DNA of 11,071 nt, from positions 1 to 11,071 of the forward strand of contig CAZMXI010000164.1 of NCBI GenBank assembly GCA_964570205.1, given 5' to 3'. Shown piece after piece: positions 7,071 to 11,071 of this stretch (positions are counted from its first letter, which is position 1; every line of letters begins with the position of its first letter). This DNA is from CAZMXI01 sp964570205 (GTDB lineage Bacteria > Planctomycetota > Phycisphaerae > Tepidisphaerales > Tepidisphaeraceae). The notes beneath the pieces were generated by a model. That model was not told the origin of the DNA. It was given only the letters and a program-made list of their open reading frames with translations, and did no database searches. A program made the position numbers and the translations under genes.

Positions 7071-8731
7071 ATGGAATCCGCACGATCAAGGCGTATCCGG
7101 GGGCGTTTTTCCGCAGTCCTGTTGCCCTGGATGGCGGTCGCGCTGGCGCTGCCGCAGGTTTCGCGTGGGGCGGACGGAGGGGGCGATACGCCGCCAGAGC
7201 CGAAATTCGTGAAGTTTATCGGCAATCTGCACGAGCAACGCATCGACTGGCAGCAGAACTGGTCGCGTCCGGAGACGGCGTTGTCGCAGCCCGGGAGCAC
7301 GGCGTTGCGTCTGGCGACATCCGGACCGGGACGAAGCGAATTGAAGAGGGAACTGGCGAGGGCCGGGGACGCTTATAAGGACTTGTCGAAGAACCTGGAT
7401 GCGGGGCGGCACGAGATTCTGAAAGCGCTGATCGCCCGGGCGCAGACGATGGCCAACGAGAAGCTCACGAAGGCGGGGCTGGCGCCGCTGGAGCGGGTGG
7501 TGACGTTGAACTCCGGGAAGACTGGGGATTTCACGCGCGACATTGATCTGACGGTGTACTGCCAGGACGAGCTTCGGGAGATGATCTTTCTTCAGTGCCT
7601 GGCGGAAGCGGCGGGCAAGGAAAACGGCGGGATGGGGTTTGACGTGGACATTGACCCGGACCAGGGCATCGGGCGGGGGTTGAGCATTCCTGAACTGGAA
7701 GTGGAGATCATGCGAGGGGGGCTGGATCTGCCGGACGCGCGCTTTGCCGAGGATGCGGTGAAGTTTGCGCGGGATTACCGACGGATCATCGAGAAACAGG
7801 CCGACAACCCGGAGGCGTATTTCGGCTACGGCTTTGAGATGGAGGTGGAGCACCGCCGGACGCTGGTCTATAAGCCGGGGCAGACGTTCGTGCAGGAGTT
7901 CGAGTTCAAGAACGGCAAGGTGCAGTACCGGGGCCAGGTGGCGGCGTCGACGCGGGAGATGCGGGGGATCATGCGAGGCGCCGTGGAGCAGCGGTTTCGC
8001 CGGGCGCAACAGTCCATCGAGATGGCGAACCATTACCTGCAGGCGTTTCGGCACGAGCAGCACGGGGGCGGCTCGCCCAGCCAGGGCGCGTTGAAGTACG
8101 CCGGGCGGGCGATCGACAATTTCTGCGCGTTCCACGGTTATCCGGCGTGGAAGGACTTGAAGGAGCCCGACCGGAAGGAACTGCTGAAGAAGATCGGGAT
8201 TCCTTTGAACGAATCGGGGATGAACAGCCTGATGCACGCGATCGAGGCCGGTTATCAGACATTCACCTCCACGGCCAATCCCAAGGCGCCGCCGAAGACG
8301 GTGAACGGCAAGGACGTGAATGTGGAGATCGCGTCGGGGCTGTGCCTGCTGTTCATGAAGCGGGCGGCGGCCGCGACGGCGGGGTCGGTGGCGAAGGAGA
8401 TGCTTGAGCCGCCACAGTATCACCCCGACTTCATTCAGGCGAAGCAGAACGACCCGGCGTGGTTGAAGATGAACGAGGCGCAGCGGCGTGACGCGGCGAT
8501 GAAGGACCCGCGGAACAAGACTTACAGCCAATGCATCCAGGCGGCGTCGATGGAGAACCTGCTGGTGCTGATGCGGCAGTTGCGCGCTCTGGACCTGCCG
8601 CGGCACAACGACAAGGGAACGACCCCCGGGGCGGACGCGATTCGAAGCGTGCTGGCGGCTGCGGAACCGGACATCCGGCAGGTGCTGGAGTTGGCCGACC
8701 AGCACGCCGACGCGACGTTGCGTGCGGCCAA
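7071..8731 (+). CDS. N-terminal part of a very large exported protein of unknown function
   Basis: This is the first 553 residues of a protein I do not recognise; the frame runs open into the N gap. It starts with a signal peptide: basic residues 5-12, hydrophobic core 13-30, probable cleavage at SRGA (31-34). The ATG at 7071 is chosen over the adjacent GTG at 7068 because GAGG (7060-7063) lies seven bases before it. Residues 146-162 read LNSGKTGDFTRDIDLTV, and FDVDID follows at 190-195. This order and spacing recalls the catalytic signature of minimal nucleotidyltransferases, but is unproven. Another stretch is FGYGFEMEVEHRRTLVYKPGQ (251-271, predicted strand-rich), then largely helical sequence to the gap. 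Upstream, GATAAA (6988-6993) is only a weak -10 candidate. The sequence after the gap, in another frame, is very probably the same gene. Confidence 0.8.
7485..7655 (+). other. Nucleotidyltransferase-like signature within the exported protein
   Basis: Residues 139-195 of the exported protein contain a strand-like VVTLNS, a GKTG turn, RDIDLTV with Asp157 and Asp159, a helix-like stretch (about 165-182), and FDVDID with Asp191, Asp193 and Asp195. In minimal nucleotidyltransferases a GS motif is followed by DxD and then, roughly 30 residues on, a third acidic strand; here the DxD to third-acid distance is 32. The canonical GS is NS here, so an inactive or unrelated domain is possible. Confidence 0.35.
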
Positions 8732-8741
8732 NNNNNNNNNN
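8732..8741. other. Assembly gap (ten Ns)
   Basis: Ten Ns join two contigs inside a coding region. The upstream frame and the downstream open frame do not match across exactly ten bases. A true gap length of 2 modulo 3 (for example 8 or 11) would restore one continuous reading frame, so the N run is probably a placeholder of arbitrary length. Confidence 0.95.
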
Positions 8742-8743
8742 CG

Positions 8744-11071
8744 ACGGACCCGAAGGAGCGTCGTGTGCAGCAGGCGCGGGTGGATGATCTGCGGCAGCGT
8801 CTGTCGCGGCTGATGGGCGAGCCGGCGGGCGGCGGCGAGGTGGTCCGAAAAGCGGCGGTGCTGGGCCCGAAGCGTTTTCTGAAGGCGAGGAAGGACCGAT
8901 TCAGCGGCTTGACGCTGCCGTGGGACGAGAGCGTGTCGGCGACCTACAAGCGGCTGCGCGCCGAGGCCGAGCGGGCCGTTCCGGCGGACATGGAGCTGCG
9001 CAAGTTCCAGGTTGAGATGGAACAGACCCGGGTCGGGTACGTCAAGCAGCGGTTGATGGACGAGGCGTTTGAGCTGGGGAACATCGCCGATGCGCTTCAG
9101 CTCATCGAGATGTACCAGAACGGGGCATCGTCGGACGAATACTCGTTTTTTCTGACGACGAACCTGCTGGGACGACTGCACTGGTCAATGGGGTTCTTCC
9201 TGCAGGCCGCGCACACGAAGAACGTCCAGCAGCTTAAGGAGCTGGGCAAGAACATCGTCTTCGACGCGTTCGCACGGCTCATTCCGGGGGTGGGAACGCT
9301 GAAGGTGTTCTTCGACATTGAGCGGGGGCTGGTGATGGTGACCGTGGGGTATACGATAAACCAGCTCAATCTCGACCTGATCGACGCGCTGTATATGGGA
9401 GAGGCGAGGCGGATCGGCGACGGGCCGCGCGGCATTGCGGGGGTGGCGCTGATCGAGGGCGTCGAGCCGGTGTTGAGGCCCGAGTGGGTGCTGAAGGTCA
9501 CCGACAAAAAGACGAAGGAGACGCGCGTGCAGGTGGATCGCCCGGCGGTCTACAAGGCGTTCTTCCGTGAGATTGCGGGCATGGATTACGACGATCCGAA
9601 CCGCATGAACCGCGCGCCGGGGGACGCCGACCGGCTGCTGAACGCGCACGATAAGCTTCTGGCGGCGATGCAACGACAATCGCAGCAGCAGGAGCATCCC
9701 TGGTTCGCTGAAGCCGGGGAGACGTGGTCGCCATCGCAGCCCTCGAAGGAGGAGGAGTTGATCGCGGCTGCAGAAGCGTTCAAGAAGGTTGTGTCGGAGG
9801 TTGGCGCGAGGTGGTATTCCAGGCCATTTGAGATGGCGCCGCGGCAGTGGATCGTGGACAACGGCGAAGGGCAGACGTTCGACTTCATCCACGAGAGCGT
9901 CCGGTCGCGTCTGGTCAACGACGTGCTGCTGGGAATGATGGAGACATGGCAGTCGGACTCGCTGGAGCGCGCGCTGGCCAAACGCGAGGTCGAATCGATG
10001 TCTTACATCGCCGACATCAAGAGCATCGGCGGCTGGCTGGCGAAGTCGTTGCTGAAGCCGGCGGGCAAGGTGCCGGGGTATCGGCTGGCGGTGGTGGCCG
10101 CCTCGGGAGAGGATTTGTCATCGACGATCTTTGACGGTTCTGAGCCGGTGCCGCTGCATTGCGTTCTGGTGCCGGACGGGCCCGCGTCGGCTTCGAACAT
10201 GCCCGACGTGGTGTTCACACAACAGGGACGCAAGTTGAGGAAGGAATCGGGCGAGAAGCCGTTCAAGCCGGGGGACGTGGTCATCGACGAATTCACGGTC
10301 GAAGCGAGGGTGGGCACGGAATCGGGGGCGGTGATCGCATCGGCCCCGGTGTCGATGCGGATTCGGCTCAGCGGGGAGACCAAGCCGGTGCTGCTGACCA
10401 AGGAAGAGAAGTCGGGCAACTCGGTGAGGGAGCGGTACACCTATTACGAAGCCGCGGCGATGAAGCACCCGTCGATGCGGGCGATCAAGAACTGGAAGTC
10501 GGAGTACGGCCAGGTCTATCACGGGCTTTACACGGAATTCGACAGCCAGGGACGGAAGCGCCGCGAGACGGAGTATAAGTACGGCGTGAAGCATGGCGCG
10601 TATCGCAGTTTCCATTCCGACGGCTGGGCTTCGTATGAGGGCAACTTCAAGGACGGCATAGAGGATGGAGCACAGACCAATTACTTCGGTCCCGGCAAGA
10701 AGAACTGGCAGTTCATCTACGCCAACGGCCGCATTGTCGAGTACATCAGCTTCCACGACGGCGGCTCGGCGTCCTACGAGGTGAAGATCGTCTTCCGTCG
10801 CGATCCGGAAGGGTTCGATGAGGGCGAATACGAGAGTTACCACAAGAACGGGCAGCTTTGCAGGAAGGGCGCGTTCCGCAAGAGCCGCGGCACGATCGAG
10901 AACATCATGGCCAGCGCCCATGGCCAGTGGGTGACGTATCGTGAGAACGGAAACAAGATGGAGGAAGGCGTGTACGCCGACGGGGTGCGCGATGGAGAGT
11001 GGACATTCTACCACTCGAACGGCAAGGTGGATCGCAAGGCACTGCCGGCGTGGAATGTGCTGGTCAGCGCG
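8744..11071 (+). CDS. C-terminal part of the large exported protein, with YwqK/MORN-like repeats (no stop in window)
   Basis: From 8744 the frame stays open for exactly 776 codons to the window end, beginning TDPKERRVQQ. No start codon with a ribosome-binding site is needed if it continues the gene from 7071; its charged helical start matches the helical end before the gap. Numbering from 8744, the parts are: a charged helical region (1-125); a hydrophobic stretch (about 133-218) with PGVGTLKVFF and GLVMVTVGY; a mixed region with a Gln-rich patch (309-316); a probable beta-rich domain (about 445-550); and from 593 on a series of 24-residue repeats of the type HG..Y..(F/Y)...G.....Y..G, as in YwqK-type (COG2849) and MORN-2 proteins. 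The C-terminus lies beyond 11071. Function unknown; the repeats may mediate binding or surface attachment. Confidence 0.78.
10520..11053 (+). repeat. YwqK/MORN-2-like protein repeats (about six)
   Basis: Repeat units begin at about 10520 (HGLYTEFDSQG), 10592 (HGAYRSFHSDG), 10664 (DGAQTNYFGPG), 10820 (EGEYESYHKNG), 10919 (HGQWVTYRENG) and 10991 (DGEWTFYHSNG). The first two are spaced exactly 24 residues apart, as are the last two; the third and fourth carry insertions. The consensus is (H/D)G.(Y/W)..(Y/F)...G followed by a strand and Y..G. The DNA is not a tandem repeat, so this is ancient protein-level repetition. Confidence 0.75.

Noticed and set aside
6943..7089. N-terminal extension of the membrane protein from a TTG at 7089
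   Set aside because: It would overlap the start of the divergent gene and add 49 residues with no visible purpose before the first membrane segment.
7075..7110. Tat signal in the large exported protein (SRR near residues 6-8)
   Set aside because: The twin arginines are not followed by the F-L-K part of the Tat motif; an ordinary Sec signal peptide fits better.
7086..8705. A 539-codon open frame on the minus strand opposite the large exported protein
   Set aside because: It mirrors the G-ending codons of the + strand gene, is rich in Arg, His, Leu and Pro without motifs, and the + strand frame has a signal peptide and ribosome-binding site.

Overview
The window looks like a high-GC bacterial chromosome fragment, most likely from a planctomycete (Planctomycetota, perhaps Phycisphaerae). 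This placement is inference from family resemblance: the form of the ATP-synthase beta subunit, an adenylosuccinate lyase close to the animal type, a PEP-CTERM surface protein and a GH57 enzyme. There are ten Ns at 8732-8741, so this is a draft or metagenome assembly with a scaffold gap. No tRNA, rRNA, CRISPR array, insertion sequence or phage gene was seen.

Layout. Positions 1-27 are the last codons of an unidentified + strand gene. Positions 177-1598 (+) encode the F1 ATP-synthase beta subunit (atpD), with a candidate promoter of its own upstream and a strong hairpin terminator downstream; no atpC follows. Positions 1819-2595 (-) encode a PEP-CTERM protein ending at its own terminator, so the two genes converge on a pair of terminators (1637-1669 and 1732-1764). 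Positions 2596-2932 are a non-coding stretch holding the likely PEP-CTERM promoter and two inverted repeats. Positions 2933-4366 (-) encode adenylosuccinate lyase (purB). It is divergent from a GH57 alpha-glucan enzyme at 4573-5748 (+), with candidate promoters for both in between. The GH57 gene meets, tail to tail with 9 bases between, a multi-pass membrane protein of unknown function at 5758-6942 (-). That gene is divergent from a very large secreted protein at 7071 to beyond 11071 (+), which the N gap interrupts.

How the genes relate. The first two thirds is a mosaic of mostly single-gene housekeeping units (ATP synthesis, purine synthesis, alpha-glucan metabolism) plus one surface protein; no shared pathway is evident. 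The least explained part is the right end. The exported protein has at least 1,330 residues in view, a predicted signal peptide, a stretch resembling the catalytic signature of minimal nucleotidyltransferases, a hydrophobic glycine-containing middle segment, and C-terminal YwqK/MORN-like repeats. It lies head to head with the unknown membrane protein. That pair is the best candidate for something undescribed, but its function cannot be read from sequence alone.
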